NCBI GenBank assembly: GCA_023259175.1
Contig: JAHFQV010000027.1
Location: 1-42,063 of the forward strand
Reading direction: 5' to 3'
Length of the DNA stretch: 42,063 bases
From: Oxalobacteraceae bacterium
GTDB lineage: Bacteria; Pseudomonadota; Gammaproteobacteria; Burkholderiales; Burkholderiaceae_D
The notes under the pieces were generated by a model. It was not told the DNA's origin, made no database searches, and saw only the letters and a program-made list of their open reading frames with translations. Shown here piece after piece: positions 25,189-35,721 of this stretch (the stretch's first letter is position 1; each line of letters begins with the position of its first letter). A program made the position numbers and the translations under genes.

Positions 25189-26131
25189 GGGCGAAACTGG
25201 AGCGGTGCTTGAAGTGGTACGCGCGGGTATCCAAACCACGGTACAGGATTTGGGGCGCATTGGTTTGCGTCATTTGGGCGTTGCCAAAGCCGGTGCATTA
25301 GATCGCTATTCCTTGATACTCGCGAATCGTTTGGTCGGTAATGCTGACGATAGTGCGGGCTTGGAAATCGTGGTGGGGCCGATGGTGTTGAGCTTCACGC
25401 GTGATGCGCAAATTGCGATTTGTGGTGCTGATTTTGATGCGAGTCTAGATGGCGTATCGGTCGCGCCCGGTTGGCGGATACGTGTTCGCGCGGGACAAGT
25501 ATTGCGTTTGCGTGGCGCTATGAAGGAAAGTCGCGCTTATCTGGCCGTCGATGGTGGACTTGATGTGCCGCTAGTGTTGGGGTCGCGCGCGACTGATTTG
25601 CAAGCGCATATGGGCGGCTGGCAAGGGCGCGCTTTGCAAAATGGCGACCGCCTACCCTTGGGTGAGGCGGGCCTATCGCGCAAAGCAATCGGCGTTTTAC
25701 AGCGTACTTGGATACCTGAAATTCGGGCGATTCCTGGCCCTGAATATGAAGAATTTAGCTGCGCGTCACGGAAAGCATTTTGGCAGCATGCTTGGAAATC
25801 GAGTGTGCAGAGCAATCGCATGGGTTTGCGTTTGCAAGGCAGTGTTTTGCAGCGCGAAGCGCAATACGATTTGCTGTCCCACGCGGTTTTTCCAGGTATG
25901 GTGCAAGTACCGCCCAACGGCCAGCCGATTGTATTGATGGCCGACGCACAAACCACGGGTGGTTATCCGCGTTTGGCGAGCGTGATTGGGGCCGATTTGT
26001 GGAAATTGGCGCAAACGCCTCCGGGTCAGCATTTTTGTTTTGTTCAATGTGACCACGCACAAGCGCTTGAGGCACAAGAGCGATGGAGCTCCGAGTTGGC
26101 GCTCTTGGCTTGGGGAATGCAAAGAACATGA
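25181..26131 (+). CDS. pxpC: 5-oxoprolinase subunit PxpC (KipA family)
   Basis: A 316-residue biotin-dependent-carboxyltransferase-like subunit of 5-oxoprolinase. Signatures are the N-terminal GIQTTVQDLGRIGLRHLGV-KAGALD, then GADFDA, YLAVDGG, and the C-terminal SNRMGLRLQG and MADAQTTGGYPRLASV. The frame is open upstream, but those extra codons read through pxpB in another frame. The ATG at 25181, within the ATGGCTAA overlap with the pxpB stop, is the natural start, with GGAG ten bases earlier. It ends in an ATGA overlap with pxpA. Confidence 0.95.
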   Translation: MAKGETGAVLEVVRAGIQTTVQDLGRIGLRHLGVAKAGALDRYSLILANRLVGNADDSAGLEIVVGPMVLSFTRDAQIAICGADFDASLDGVSVAPGWRIRVRAGQVLRLRGAMKESRAYLAVDGGLDVPLVLGSRATDLQAHMGGWQGRALQNGDRLPLGEAGLSRKAIGVLQRTWIPEIRAIPGPEYEEFSCASRKAFWQHAWKSSVQSNRMGLRLQGSVLQREAQYDLLSHAVFPGMVQVPPNGQPIVLMADAQTTGGYPRLASVIGADLWKLAQTPPGQHFCFVQCDHAQALEAQERWSSELALLAWGMQRT

Positions 26132-26880
26132 ACAGTATCGATCTCAATGCCGACCTTGGTGAAGGCTCACAATTCGATGCGCAATTTCTGCAATCGGTGA
26201 GCTCGGCTAATATTGCTTGCGGTGGACATACGGGCGATCGGAATAGCATTTTGCAAGCGCTAGGTTTGGCACAAGCGGCGGGCGTGCAAGTGGGCGCACA
26301 TCCGAGTTTTTTGGATCACGCGCACTTTGGTCGCCGTGCCATGCCTTTTGATGCACCGAAAATATTAGCCGATCTGCGCTTGCAATTGAACTTATTTTTT
26401 GATTGTGCGGCGCAAGTTGGGATTCCTGTGCGCCATATTAAACCGCATGGCGCGCTCTATAATCAGGCGGCGTTTGATCTCGATTTTGCGGAACTGATTT
26501 TTACCAGCATCGCTGAATTTGATAAGGACCTCATGTGTGTGGTATTGGCGGGTAGCCCTATGGTCGAGTGGGCGCGTGCGCGAAATATCACCGTAATAGA
26601 AGAAGCCTTCGCGGACCGTCGTTATCAATACGATGGACGTTTGGTGTCGCGCCAGATGGAAAATGCTTGTATAGAAGATGAGGGTAGCGTATTGCAACAA
26701 TGTTTGGATGTGATACAAAAAGCTGAAATTACCAGTGTCGAAGGTTCGCGTTTGCGCGTGCATGCCGATACTTTGTGTGTGCATGGAGATGGCGTAAATG
26801 CTTTGCAGTTGCTGCGTTATTTGCGTCAGCATTTTGAGTTGAACGGGATTCGTGTAGACGCTTTCCAAAAGCTAGCTTGA
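26128..26880 (+). CDS. pxpA: 5-oxoprolinase subunit PxpA (LamB/YcsF family)
   Basis: A 250-residue subunit carrying the family signatures DLNADLGEG, NIACGGHTGD, GAHPSFLD-x-x-x-FGRR, IKPHGALYN and EEAFADRRY, which line the proposed active-site cleft. The start at 26128 shares the ATGA overlap with pxpC; upstream codons in the same frame overlap pxpC and lack homology. The complete and uninterrupted pxpB-pxpC-pxpA set supports an active 5-oxoprolinase. Confidence 0.95.
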   Translation: MNSIDLNADLGEGSQFDAQFLQSVSSANIACGGHTGDRNSILQALGLAQAAGVQVGAHPSFLDHAHFGRRAMPFDAPKILADLRLQLNLFFDCAAQVGIPVRHIKPHGALYNQAAFDLDFAELIFTSIAEFDKDLMCVVLAGSPMVEWARARNITVIEEAFADRRYQYDGRLVSRQMENACIEDEGSVLQQCLDVIQKAEITSVEGSRLRVHADTLCVHGDGVNALQLLRYLRQHFELNGIRVDAFQKLA

Positions 26881-26954
26881 GTCATTTGATTTTTTGAGGT
26901 TAAGTTTTTTGAAGCTAGGTTTTCTAAAACAAAGTTTTCTGAGGGTAAGTTGAG

Positions 26955-27659
26955 ATGGATGCACACTTGTGGTGGGCTTTGCTTGGGATTCCGGTGATCG
27001 TGCTGGGTTTTGCGCTACGTTTAAATCCCTTGTTAGTGGTGGTGGCGGCAGGTCTGCTGACGGGACTGGCTGTGGGTTTGTCGTTTGACGATGTTCTGAT
27101 GATTTTTGGTGAGAAATTGATGAATAGCCGTCAGCTTGGCAGTACGCTGTTGATTTTGCCAGTGATTGCTTTGCTCGAAAAATTTGGTTTAAAAGAACAC
27201 GCCCAAGCTTGGGTGCGACAAATTCGCGGTGCCACTGCGGGACGTATTTTGATGCTCTACTTTATTTTGCGGCAGTTTTCCTCGGCCTTGGGTTTAACCA
27301 ATCTGGGCGGGCAAGCGCAAACCGTGCGACCCTTGATCGCACCGATGGTGCAAGCGGTGGCAAGTGAGCAGTATGGCGAACTTTCTTTAGCCCTGAGAGA
27401 GAAAATCGCCGCATTAGCTGCGGCGAGTGACAATGTCGCGCTATTTTTCGGTGAAGATATTTTTATTGCCTTCGGTGCCGTTTTGCTGATGCTGGGGGTA
27501 TTGCAAGAACATGGGATTACCCAGATTGAAGCTTTAACTTTGGGATTGTGGGCGATTCCAACGGCCTTGTCGGCGATGGCGATACATCTGTTTCGTTTGA
27601 GTCTTTTAGATCGACAGATTCGTCTGGCGATCAAAGCCGAACAGGGAGCTAACACATGA
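26955..27659 (+). CDS. DUF969 family membrane protein, putative 5-oxoproline transporter subunit
   Basis: A 234-residue protein with about six hydrophobic segments. The family core QLGSTLLILPVIALLEKFGLKEHAQ, the charged loop WVRQIRGATAGRILMLYFILRQ, LGLTNLGGQAQTVRPLIAPM and SDNVALFFGEDIFIAFGAVL are visible. DUF969 and DUF979 proteins are encoded as pairs next to 5-oxoprolinase and pyroglutamyl-peptidase genes and are regarded as a two-part pyroglutamate permease. This is genomic association rather than proof. GAGGG precedes the ATG. The gene ends in an ATGA overlap with its DUF979 partner. The 74 bases before it contain near-repeats of a GTTTTYTGA-like sequence. Confidence 0.88.
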   Translation: MDAHLWWALLGIPVIVLGFALRLNPLLVVVAAGLLTGLAVGLSFDDVLMIFGEKLMNSRQLGSTLLILPVIALLEKFGLKEHAQAWVRQIRGATAGRILMLYFILRQFSSALGLTNLGGQAQTVRPLIAPMVQAVASEQYGELSLALREKIAALAAASDNVALFFGEDIFIAFGAVLLMLGVLQEHGITQIEALTLGLWAIPTALSAMAIHLFRLSLLDRQIRLAIKAEQGANT

Positions 27660-28651
27660 ATTTCACATTTCCATCGAGTTTGATAAGCCTTGATCTGGTA
27701 TTTTATTTGGTCGGGGCTTTGAGTTTGAGCGTTGCGGTCTTGGGCGTGCTTGATCGCAGTAATCGCCAACGCTGGACGACGGCTTTGTTTTGGGGTCTAT
27801 TGAGTGTCCCCTTTCTATTGGGTGATGCCATGATTGCGCTGTGCGGCAAGCCGTGGACTTATCGAATTTTGGGCATGAGTGTGATTGCACTGGCCTTGAT
27901 CGCCGGTTTGAATGGTTTGGGTCGATCGAGCACCGAAAGCAGCTCATTAACGCAAAAACGGCTCAGCGCCGAGCGTTTGGGAAATCGCTTGTTTTTACCC
28001 GCCTTGATGATTCCCCTGATTACGGTTGGCCTGAGTTTGCTTGGGAAATACCTGTACGTGTTCGGCCTTCCCTTATTGGATCCGAAAAATATAAGCTTGG
28101 CGAGTTTGGCAGTCGCTTGTGTGACTAGCCTGATTTACGGCTTGAAGATGACAGACTGTTCGCCTTATTCTGCATTGCAAGAGTCGCGTCGCTTGATTGA
28201 TACGATAGGGTGGGCTTTAATTTTGCCTTTGATGCTGGCCATGCTAGGCGGCGTGTTTGTAAGCGCGCAAACTGGACAAGCGATACAGGTATTGGTAACG
28301 CAGTGGATTAATCCTGAAAGTCGCTTGGTGCTGATTGTGGTGTATGGATTGGGGATGGCGGGTTTGACGATGATTATGGGGAATGCCTTCGCGGCTTTTC
28401 CTATCATGGCGGCGGGGATCGCTTTTCCGTTTTTGATACAGCAGCACCACGCTTCACCGGCACCCCTGATGGCGTTCGGGATGCTGTCGGGTTACTGCGG
28501 TACTTTGATGACACCGATGGCGGCCAATTATAATATTGTGCCAGCGGCGTTATTGGAACTCTCGGATAAATATGGTGTGATACGCGCACAGATACCGACC
28601 GCCTTAGCGGTGCTTTTTTTGAATATTCTGATGATGTATTTTTTGGTGTGA
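27656..28651 (+). CDS. DUF979 family membrane protein, putative 5-oxoproline transporter subunit
   Basis: A 331-residue polytopic membrane protein, about nine or ten helices. It contains the family segments FLPALMIPLITVGLSLLG, TMIMGNAFAAFPIMAAGIAFPFLI and GYCGTLMTPMAANYNIVPAALLEL, the last resembling the substrate-site loops of DctM/citrate-type carriers. Its start overlaps the DUF969 gene by four bases (ATGA), so the two are made in a fixed ratio. It sits between that gene and pcp. Confidence 0.9.
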   Translation: MNFTFPSSLISLDLVFYLVGALSLSVAVLGVLDRSNRQRWTTALFWGLLSVPFLLGDAMIALCGKPWTYRILGMSVIALALIAGLNGLGRSSTESSSLTQKRLSAERLGNRLFLPALMIPLITVGLSLLGKYLYVFGLPLLDPKNISLASLAVACVTSLIYGLKMTDCSPYSALQESRRLIDTIGWALILPLMLAMLGGVFVSAQTGQAIQVLVTQWINPESRLVLIVVYGLGMAGLTMIMGNAFAAFPIMAAGIAFPFLIQQHHASPAPLMAFGMLSGYCGTLMTPMAANYNIVPAALLELSDKYGVIRAQIPTALAVLFLNILMMYFLV

Positions 28652-28674
28652 ACTGACGCTTAGAGATGATTTGA

Positions 28675-29325
28675 GTGAAGACGATTTTATTGACTGGTTT
28701 TGAGCCTTTTGATCGTGAAACGATTAACCCTTCTTGGGAATTGGTGCGTCGCTTTGATGGCTTGGTCGTGGCGGGAACGCATCGCGTCGAGGTACTGTGT
28801 TTGCCCTGTGTTTTTGATTTGGCGCTGGAATCTTTGTGGGCGCGCTTGGCGCAAAATAAAGCTGAGATTGTCCTTTGTTTAGGGCAAGCGGGTGGCCGTG
28901 CAGAATTTTGTCTAGAAAGAGTTGCGGTCAATATTAACGATGCCCGTATTGCCGATAATGCGGGCAAGCAACCGATTGATACGCCCGTGATTGCGGGCGG
29001 TCCGGTCGCCTATTTTTCGACGCTGCCGATCAAGGCGATGCTGAAAGCCTTGCACGATCAAGGCCTAGCCGCCGCGGTGTCGCAAAGCGCAGGTAGTTTT
29101 GTTTGCAACCATGTTTTTTACGGTTTGATGCATTATGCCAACACTGAGCCTGCCTTAGGCCGTGCTGGATTTATTCATATCCCTTACCTTCCCGAGCAAG
29201 CCGAGCATCACCTCGGCGCGCCTTCCATGCGCATGGAAAACTTGGTTTCCTGTCTCACGACTTGTTTAAATTTAGCTGTTTTGCAAGGAAATGAGCTGCG
29301 CTACGGAGCCGGTGAAATTAGTTGA
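28675..29325 (+). CDS. pcp: Pyroglutamyl-peptidase I
   Basis: A 216-residue cysteine peptidase (family C15) that removes N-terminal pyroglutamate from peptides. The catalytic triad is in place: Glu in LGQAGGRAEFCLERVAVN, Cys in SAGSFVCNHVFYGLMH, and His in AGFIHIPYLPEQ. Translation starts at GTG with no strong ribosome site, 23 bases after the DUF979 gene. It supplies free 5-oxoproline for the oxoprolinase encoded upstream, so the six genes make one pathway. Because the enzyme is cytosolic, its peptides must be imported or endogenous. Confidence 0.95.
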   Translation: MKTILLTGFEPFDRETINPSWELVRRFDGLVVAGTHRVEVLCLPCVFDLALESLWARLAQNKAEIVLCLGQAGGRAEFCLERVAVNINDARIADNAGKQPIDTPVIAGGPVAYFSTLPIKAMLKALHDQGLAAAVSQSAGSFVCNHVFYGLMHYANTEPALGRAGFIHIPYLPEQAEHHLGAPSMRMENLVSCLTTCLNLAVLQGNELRYGAGEIS

Positions 29326-29545
29326 TTTATCAATAGCTAAGCCCAAGTAAGCGTTCCACATGGAAATATATTTCCTGAGCCTTTGTTTTTACAACGAAAA
29401 AAACCCTAATTTTGTTTAGAATTGTTTCTTGCTAGCCGTTATCGTTTGCACGGCTTCTGTTGGGTTGGCTTTTTGTTCTTGGCGTTCTCGCTTGATTCGA
29501 CGCTGATGTAAGCTGCTATCGGCTACTTTAGGCAGCTTTAGGCTG

Positions 29546-29568
29546 AACCCTTATGGAAAATCTTGGTT
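29546..29568 (+). repeat. 23-nt motif, copy 1 (upstream of the sensor-less chemoreceptor gene)
   Basis: AACCC-T-T-ATGGAAAATCT-T-GGTT; 21 of 23 bases match 36398-36420, upstream of the sodium:solute symporter gene, and a third copy lies inverted at 36324. Here it ends 25 bases before the ATG at 29594. The remainder of the 268-base gap 29326-29593 shows only a short CTTTAGGC direct repeat. Confidence 0.7.
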
Positions 29569-29593
29569 CACACTTCTAGTGGGGTGGCTGATC

Positions 29594-30763
29594 ATGCAAA
29601 GAGATTTTTTTCGTCAACCGGCGTTTGCCTATGTTTTTGGAAGCGCGGGCATCGCTGTTATCTTGGCCCTAGTCTGGCCGTATCCGAGTTTTTTGAATAT
29701 CGCGCTGGCACTGGCGGGCATCGTGGCAATCGGGACTACGGTCGCGGTAATGAAGCGCTGCTTTCTTGAGCTAGCAGAACTTGAACAAGATGACGATAAG
29801 CTGCGACGAGACGCGGCGCTGGTGCGTGAGATCGCCAAATTGCTCAGCGGCGTCCTACCACTGTGGAATGCCCATGTTGATACCGTCAAAAATCAATCGG
29901 AAGACTCGGTCGCGCAACTCATCAAAAGCTTTTCGTCTATGGTGGCAGAACTCGATGAAGCCGGTTTTGGCGGAGTTGGTAATGTGAATAAAGAGGCGGC
30001 GAAAAATGCCGACGCCACGATTACTCTGCTCCAGTTATGCAAAAAGGAATTAGCGCCCTTGATCGAGACGCTGTCCAAAATGATAGACAGCAAAAATGAG
30101 CTGCTCAATTGCATACGCGAACTGGCGTACTCCACGTCCGAAATGACGAATATGGCGCATGAAGTTGGGCAGATCGCGGCGCAGACCAATCTGCTTGCCT
30201 TGAATGCTGCGATTGAGGCGGCGCGAGTGGGCAATATGGGGCGCGGCTTTGCGGTGGTCGCAGATGAAGTGCGTAAGTTATCGCATATGTCGGCCGAGAC
30301 CGGTAAAAATATGAGTGAAAAGGTGAAACATCTTTCGACCGTGATGGCGCGAGCGTTGAGTACTGCAGATCGTACTGCAATTCATGATAAGCAGGTGTTA
30401 GAAGTGTCCGGTGCCGTGGTGCGCGACGTGCTCAATCATGTGGAGTCTATGGGCGATAGCGCGCAACAAATGCGACATCATGGCAATGTCATTCGCAATG
30501 ATATTGAAGACTTGATGGTGGCTTTGCAGTTTCAGGACAGGATTAGCCAAGTTTTGCAAGTCGTCAAAAACGATATGTACAAACTGGAAAAAACGGCGCA
30601 TGAATTAGGTGATGGCGCTGAGGGTGAATTTCCGTCCACGGAAAAATGGCTGAAGGACTTGCAAAACACTTACACCATGCGCGATGAGCATAGAAATCAT
30701 GGCAGCAGTGGCGATAGTGGCGACGCGGCAGCCGATAAGAACTCAGAGATCACCTTCTTTTAA
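29594..30763 (+). CDS. Chemotaxis protein with two membrane helices and no periplasmic sensor
   Basis: A 389-residue receptor-like protein. Two adjacent hydrophobic helices (about residues 12-52) are separated by only a few residues, so there is no ligand-binding domain outside the cell. A cytoplasmic helical region follows, with the signalling tip [37 protein letters not shown]-terminal region contains [17 protein letters not shown] and the tail [14 protein letters not shown]. That tail occurs in a betaproteobacterial receptor class that works with hybrid signalling proteins. An in-frame GTG lies 15 bases upstream; the ATG is preceded by GGGGTGG. It lies 70 bases before the giant hybrid kinase gene and is probably co-transcribed, making it a candidate scaffold or input for that protein. 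Confidence 0.9.
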   Translation: MQRDFFRQPAFAYVFGSAGIAVILALVWPYPSFLNIALALAGIVAIGTTVAVMKRCFLELAELEQDDDKLRRDAALVREIAKLLSGVLPLWNAHVDTVKNQSEDSVAQLIKSFSSMVAELDEAGFGGVGNVNKEAAKNADATITLLQLCKKELAPLIETLSKMIDSKNELLNCIRELAYSTSEMTNMAHEVGQIAAQTNLLALNAAIEAARVGNMGRGFAVVADEVRKLSHMSAETGKNMSEKVKHLSTVMARALSTADRTAIHDKQVLEVSGAVVRDVLNHVESMGDSAQQMRHHGNVIRNDIEDLMVALQFQDRISQVLQVVKNDMYKLEKTAHELGDGAEGEFPSTEKWLKDLQNTYTMRDEHRNHGSSGDSGDAAADKNSEITFF

Positions 30764-30833
30764 GCGTGGTTTTAAGCTTGGCCATAGTTCCCCCGAATCT
30801 TTGTAGTCCCTGCGCCTTTGAAGGTCAGTCGCC

Positions 30834-33800
30834 ATGTACCAAGCCTTGAAGAAATCGCGTATCTTGGTCGTCGAAGATGACGACTTAGTTGCGACTTTTA
30901 TTCAACTTAAATTGGAACATTTCGGCTATGAAGTGGTGGGGCAAACGGGGTATGCAGAGGAAGCCATTGCATTGGCTGGGCGGCTTCGTCCCGATTTGAT
31001 TTTGATGGATATTCAACTGGCGAGCGAAATGGACGGCATTACCGCTGCCGAAGCCATACGCACCCAATTTACCTTGCCGGTTATTTTTCTGACCGGTAAT
31101 CGTTCAGAAGAAGATTTGGAGCGTGCTACCCACGTTCATGCTCATGGCTACATGATCAAACCTTTTTCGGATCAGGAATTGCGCGCCGTGATTGAAATGG
31201 CGCTGTATAAACACCAGGCCGAAATTAAGCTCAAGATCAGCGACCTCGCATTAAAGGTCATTGCGCAAGGGGTTGTCATTACTACGCCTGATCAGCGCGT
31301 CATTTCCGTCAACGACGCTTTTGTACGTCAGACCGGCTATTCGTCCGACGAGATGCTAGGCAAGACTTGTTTGATTTTGCAAGGGCCGGCAACTAAACGT
31401 GAAACCATGGAAGCCTTGCATCTGGCGATCAATGAACGCCGCGCTTTTTCCTGTGAGATTTTAAATTACCGCAAAGACCAAAGCATGTTTTGGAGTGAGT
31501 GGAAAATCACGCCTGCTTTCGATGAACAAGGTCAACTCAGTCATTTTATCGGCGTCATGCAGGACATTACTGAACGTAAAATGGCAATGGAATCGGTGCT
31601 GCAAAGCAAGCATGATTTACTTGAGGCGGAGCAGTCGACGCATGTCGGACATTGGGTTTGGGAAGCCAGTACCGATAAGATTACTTGGTCCGACGAGATG
31701 GTTCGTATTTGGCGGCGTGCACCGGAAGAATATAAAGGTGATTTGTTTGAGATGATACGGCGCACGGTTTATCCAGAAGACCAAGAAACCGTCATCGCGA
31801 CTTGTAAAGAAGCGTTTGAAGACAGGGAGGATTACCAGCCTTTCGAATACCGTATTTATTTGCCCGATGGGAGTTTGCGCAATATCTGGGCTAAGACCGG
31901 ACGCAAGCAAAAAGATGCGCGCGGTCGCATCGTTCGATTGACGGGAACGGTGCAAGACATCACCGAACGCAAGCGTGCAGAAGAGGAAAGGCGCTTAATC
32001 GATGCGCGTATGGAGCATGCCTTTGGTAGTTCCCCGATAGGGATGGCTTTGATCGATATTGAGGGACGATTTTTGCGCGTCAATCCGGTATTGTGTACGA
32101 TGTTTGGCTACACCGAAGAAGACTTATTAAATCACGATTGGCGGCGTTTCGCACATCCTGAAGATGTCAATATTGATCGCCCCCAAATCGCGCAATTGCT
32201 GACCGGCGAGATCGAGACCTATGAGGTCCATAAGCGCTATTTTCATAAAAATGGAACAGGAATTTGGCTGCAGGTGAATGTCTCTTTGGTGCGCGATGCC
32301 TTTGGTGTCCCGGTCAATTTCGTTACGCAGATTCAAGATATCACCCAGCGTCTCATTTCAGAAGCGCAGCTGAATCAATTGTCGCAAGCAGTGGAGCAAA
32401 GTACCGAAGCGATTATTATCACCGATGTCCATGGCAATATCGAATACGTCAATGACACCTTCGTCGCCAAAACGGGATTTGAGCGTTCGGAAGTCTTAGG
32501 TCAAACCCCGAAAGTACTGAACTCGGGACAAACACCGGACGAGATTTTTAGTCAACTATGGCAAACCATAGGCGAAGGAAAAACATGGAAAGGTGAGTTG
32601 ATCAATCGTCGTAAAGATGGATCGCTCTCCGTTGAGTACGCAACGATTTCGCCTTTGCGTCAAAGTGACGGTACAATCACGCACTTCGTTTCTACCCAAG
32701 AAGATATCAACGAGAAGAAAAAGTTGGGTGAAGAGCTGGATCGGCATCGCCACCATTTGGAAGAGTTGGTGGTCAGTCGCACCAAAGAATTAGCGATTGC
32801 GCGTGAATTAGCGGAGGCGGCCAATCGTGCCAAGAGTAATTTTATCGCCAATATGAGTCACGAAATTCGGACGCCGATGAATGGGGTCTTAGGGATGACT
32901 TATTTGGCGTTGACGGGCGCGACCGATCCCAAGCAGCGTGATTATCTGCAGAAAATTCATTTATCGGGGCAGCATCTCTTGCATATCGTTGACGACATTT
33001 TAGATTTTTCAAAAATTGAAGCGGGCAAAATGGCGATTGAAGGAATCGACTTTAGCCTAGATGAATTGATGGGGAAATTATCGGCCATCATGAACACCAA
33101 GGTCGCGGGTCGGCAGCTCAGTCTCTCGATTCAGATTGAGCCGGATGTGCCGAAACACATGCACGGTGATCCGCATCGCTTAAGTCAGATTTTGATCAAC
33201 TACACCAACAACGCCATCAAATTCACCGAAAAAGGTGAGATCGCGGTGCGCGTGAAAAAAATCAATGATACGCCCAGTGGTTGGTTAATGCGCTTTGAAG
33301 TGCAGGATCCGGGCATAGGTATGAACGAGCAGCAGCAAAGCAAATTATTTCAATCTTTTGAGCAGGCCGATAGTTCGACTACGCGCAAATATGGTGGCAC
33401 GGGATTAGGTCTCGCCATTAGCAAACAATTGGCGATTCTGATGGGCGGTGAAGTCGGTGTCGAGAGCATAGAGGGAGTCGGTAGCACCTTTTGGTTTTCC
33501 GCATTGATCGAGCAACCCAAGGCGATCATCGTGGATGAAGCGCAGGTGCCAGTGCAAATTAATGCGGCCTATCATTTGGCGCGCTTAAATCAAAGGCGCA
33601 ATCCGATTCGTATTTTATTAGTTGACGACAATGAGTTTAATCAACAGGTCGGTAGTGAATTGTTGATGGAAAAAGGCTGCCAAGTTTTGCTCGCAGGTGA
33701 TGGTGAACAAGCTGTGAACATGGTGCAGTTGGAAGAGTTCGATTGTGTGATGATGGACATCCAAATGCCCGTCATGGATGGCTTGGAAGCGACGCGACAA

Positions 33801-35681
33801 ATACGCGCGATGCCACGTTTTTCTGAGCTGCCGATTATCGCCATTACCGCCAACGCAATGAATGAAGACAGAATCCATTGTCTTGCCGCTGGCATGAACG
33901 ATTTTGTCCCTAAACCTTTCCCGCCCGATGTTTTGTATTCCACCATTTATCGATGGGTGAATGACGGGAAAAACGAGCTTGAGGTAGCTACTTCCAGTGA
34001 GACCTTGCAAAGCGATGCGGAAAATGTGAGCGCGCTCAGCACAACTAAGCCGCCTGCTGGGGCGGCTGCAACTTTGCATATTGATTTATCTTTGCTTGCT
34101 GCACTGGTTGGAAATAAGCCCGAGAAGATCAAGAAATTTGCCTTGAAATTTATTGAGTCGGCAAAAGAAGGGGTGGAAGAGCTGGCGCAGGCGAGAAGCA
34201 GTGAAAATCTAACGGAACTGGCGGCGCTCGGTCATCGACTTAAATCCAGCGCCCGCACGGTCGGCGCTTTGGCCTTTGCCGATGTCTGTCACGACTTGGA
34301 ACAATTAGGACATGGCGGTAGTTTGATTCAGGCCGATGCCTTATTGCTGCAATTAGCGCCGATGTTGCGAGGAATAGAGAGCGATACCGAAATTTATCTT
34401 AGCAAGGCTGCGTCCGCCGCTGAGTCTGCCAACCTGAGCCAAGCAGCGGCAGGGCGCGGTCAGGAGGCAGAATCCGTTTCAAGACCCTCTGCTTCCTTGG
34501 CAGGCTTGACCGTGATGGTCTTGGAAGACAGTCAATTGGACTTGGAAGTGGCATGTAGTGCGTTGCAGAGAATGGGCGTTGACCATGTGATTTCCTGCAG
34601 CAATGGTCAAGAAGCTTTGCAGTATATTTATGGCAAAGCCCCCGACATTATTATTTGCGACCTCAATTTACCGGTGCTCGATGGAATTAGTTTCCTGCGA
34701 TTAGCGGCGCAGGCGGGGTATACCGGCGCGGTGATTATTCTGAGTTCCGCGGACAAGAGCGTTTTAAAGGCCACCGAGAATTTGGTGAAAGCCTTTGGCC
34801 TGCATCTATTGGCATCGCTGCGCAAACCCTTCGTCGAAGCCGATATGTTCGCCGCACTGGGTCAACAAATGCCGGCTAACCCAGCCCAAACTTATTTGTC
34901 GAAAATGGCGGTTCTATCTTTGTCTGAGTTGCGACAAGGCTTGGCTGACAATGCACTCGAACTTGTTTTTCAACCTAAAATTTCGCTTAGCAGCAGGCGC
35001 GTGGTCGGTGCTGAATGTCTTGCGCGTTGGCGTCACCCTCAGCGTGGATTGCTAGGACCTGTTGCTTTTGTGTCGGTGGTTGAATCACATGGCTTGATTG
35101 ATTGCATGACAAGGACTATTTTGCAAAAGAGCGCGCATCAGCTCAAAGAATGGCAGGCGGCGGGGCAAGAGCTCAAGTTGTCCGTTAATTTGTCGATGGA
35201 TAATCTGGTCCAACTTGATTTGCCCGAGGAGTTTGAAGAGATCGTGCAAAGCGAGGGAATGAAGCCATCGCAGTTTATTTTGGAATTGACGGAAACCCGT
35301 TTGATGGACAATCTCACCGTCAGTTTGGAAATTTTGACCCGTTTGCGTTTGAAAGGTTTCGGGCTGTCGATTGATGACTTTGGGACGGGTTTTTCGACCA
35401 TGGAAAACCTGAAACAACTGCCCTTCACCGAATTGAAAGTCGATCGTGCTTTCGTTAATGGCGCGGCCAATGACATCGAAGCACAAGCTATCTTAAGTTC
35501 CAGTATTCAACTGGGCAAGATTTTTCATTTGAATCTGGTGGCCGAGGGCGTTGAAAATCAGCAAGATTGGGATCACATTATTGATTCGGGATGTGATGAA
35601 GCACAGGGATTTTTTATCGCCCAACCTATGCCCGCTGAGCAGTTTGTCGCTTGGCGCAGGGCGTGGGAGGCGAATTTGTAA
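30834..35681 (+). CDS. Giant cytosolic hybrid histidine kinase with EAL (c-di-GMP phosphodiesterase) output
   Basis: A 1615-residue protein without membrane helices. Domains in order: REC (D59), four PAS domains (about 133-248, 264-377, 391-505, 518-627), HisKA with H676 (NMSHEIRTP), HATPase ([24 protein letters not shown]), REC (D975), HPt (H1134 in [13 protein letters not shown]), REC (D1276) and EAL. The EAL core looks catalytically complete: E1394 in ECLARW, SVNLS, ELTET, D1514-D1515 in DDFGTG, KVDR, EGVE and QGFFIAQP, so it should hydrolyse c-di-GMP. The first PAS is LOV-like, with C179 in [10 protein letters not shown]. All phosphorelay residues are present, so signals can pass His-Asp-His-Asp within one chain. 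GAAGG is nine bases from the ATG. A receptor gene lies upstream and a response regulator gene 40 bases downstream. Confidence 0.95.
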   Translation: MYQALKKSRILVVEDDDLVATFIQLKLEHFGYEVVGQTGYAEEAIALAGRLRPDLILMDIQLASEMDGITAAEAIRTQFTLPVIFLTGNRSEEDLERATHVHAHGYMIKPFSDQELRAVIEMALYKHQAEIKLKISDLALKVIAQGVVITTPDQRVISVNDAFVRQTGYSSDEMLGKTCLILQGPATKRETMEALHLAINERRAFSCEILNYRKDQSMFWSEWKITPAFDEQGQLSHFIGVMQDITERKMAMESVLQSKHDLLEAEQSTHVGHWVWEASTDKITWSDEMVRIWRRAPEEYKGDLFEMIRRTVYPEDQETVIATCKEAFEDREDYQPFEYRIYLPDGSLRNIWAKTGRKQKDARGRIVRLTGTVQDITERKRAEEERRLIDARMEHAFGSSPIGMALIDIEGRFLRVNPVLCTMFGYTEEDLLNHDWRRFAHPEDVNIDRPQIAQLLTGEIETYEVHKRYFHKNGTGIWLQVNVSLVRDAFGVPVNFVTQIQDITQRLISEAQLNQLSQAVEQSTEAIIITDVHGNIEYVNDTFVAKTGFERSEVLGQTPKVLNSGQTPDEIFSQLWQTIGEGKTWKGELINRRKDGSLSVEYATISPLRQSDGTITHFVSTQEDINEKKKLGEELDRHRHHLEELVVSRTKELAIARELAEAANRAKSNFIANMSHEIRTPMNGVLGMTYLALTGATDPKQRDYLQKIHLSGQHLLHIVDDILDFSKIEAGKMAIEGIDFSLDELMGKLSAIMNTKVAGRQLSLSIQIEPDVPKHMHGDPHRLSQILINYTNNAIKFTEKGEIAVRVKKINDTPSGWLMRFEVQDPGIGMNEQQQSKLFQSFEQADSSTTRKYGGTGLGLAISKQLAILMGGEVGVESIEGVGSTFWFSALIEQPKAIIVDEAQVPVQINAAYHLARLNQRRNPIRILLVDDNEFNQQVGSELLMEKGCQVLLAGDGEQAVNMVQLEEFDCVMMDIQMPVMDGLEATRQIRAMPRFSELPIIAITANAMNEDRIHCLAAGMNDFVPKPFPPDVLYSTIYRWVNDGKNELEVATSSETLQSDAENVSALSTTKPPAGAAATLHIDLSLLAALVGNKPEKIKKFALKFIESAKEGVEELAQARSSENLTELAALGHRLKSSARTVGALAFADVCHDLEQLGHGGSLIQADALLLQLAPMLRGIESDTEIYLSKAASAAESANLSQAAAGRGQEAESVSRPSASLAGLTVMVLEDSQLDLEVACSALQRMGVDHVISCSNGQEALQYIYGKAPDIIICDLNLPVLDGISFLRLAAQAGYTGAVIILSSADKSVLKATENLVKAFGLHLLASLRKPFVEADMFAALGQQMPANPAQTYLSKMAVLSLSELRQGLADNALELVFQPKISLSSRRVVGAECLARWRHPQRGLLGPVAFVSVVESHGLIDCMTRTILQKSAHQLKEWQAAGQELKLSVNLSMDNLVQLDLPEEFEEIVQSEGMKPSQFILELTETRLMDNLTVSLEILTRLRLKGFGLSIDDFGTGFSTMENLKQLPFTELKVDRAFVNGAANDIEAQAILSSSIQLGKIFHLNLVAEGVENQQDWDHIIDSGCDEAQGFFIAQPMPAEQFVAWRRAWEANL

Positions 35682-35721
35682 ATAGCCGTTTCCTTCGAAG
35701 TGTCTCAAAAGGAGTGCAGTC

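Noticed and set aside
24517-29325. The kipI/kipA-like genes considered as a sporulation-kinase inhibitor system as in Bacillus.
   Set aside because: The adjacent pxpA, the transporter pair and pcp show that this is the 5-oxoprolinase complex.
29594-30763. The short receptor considered as a truncated pseudogene of a longer chemoreceptor.
   Set aside because: It has an intact start, two helices, a full signalling tip and the conserved C-terminal tail of its class, so the lack of a periplasmic domain is a feature of the class, not damage.
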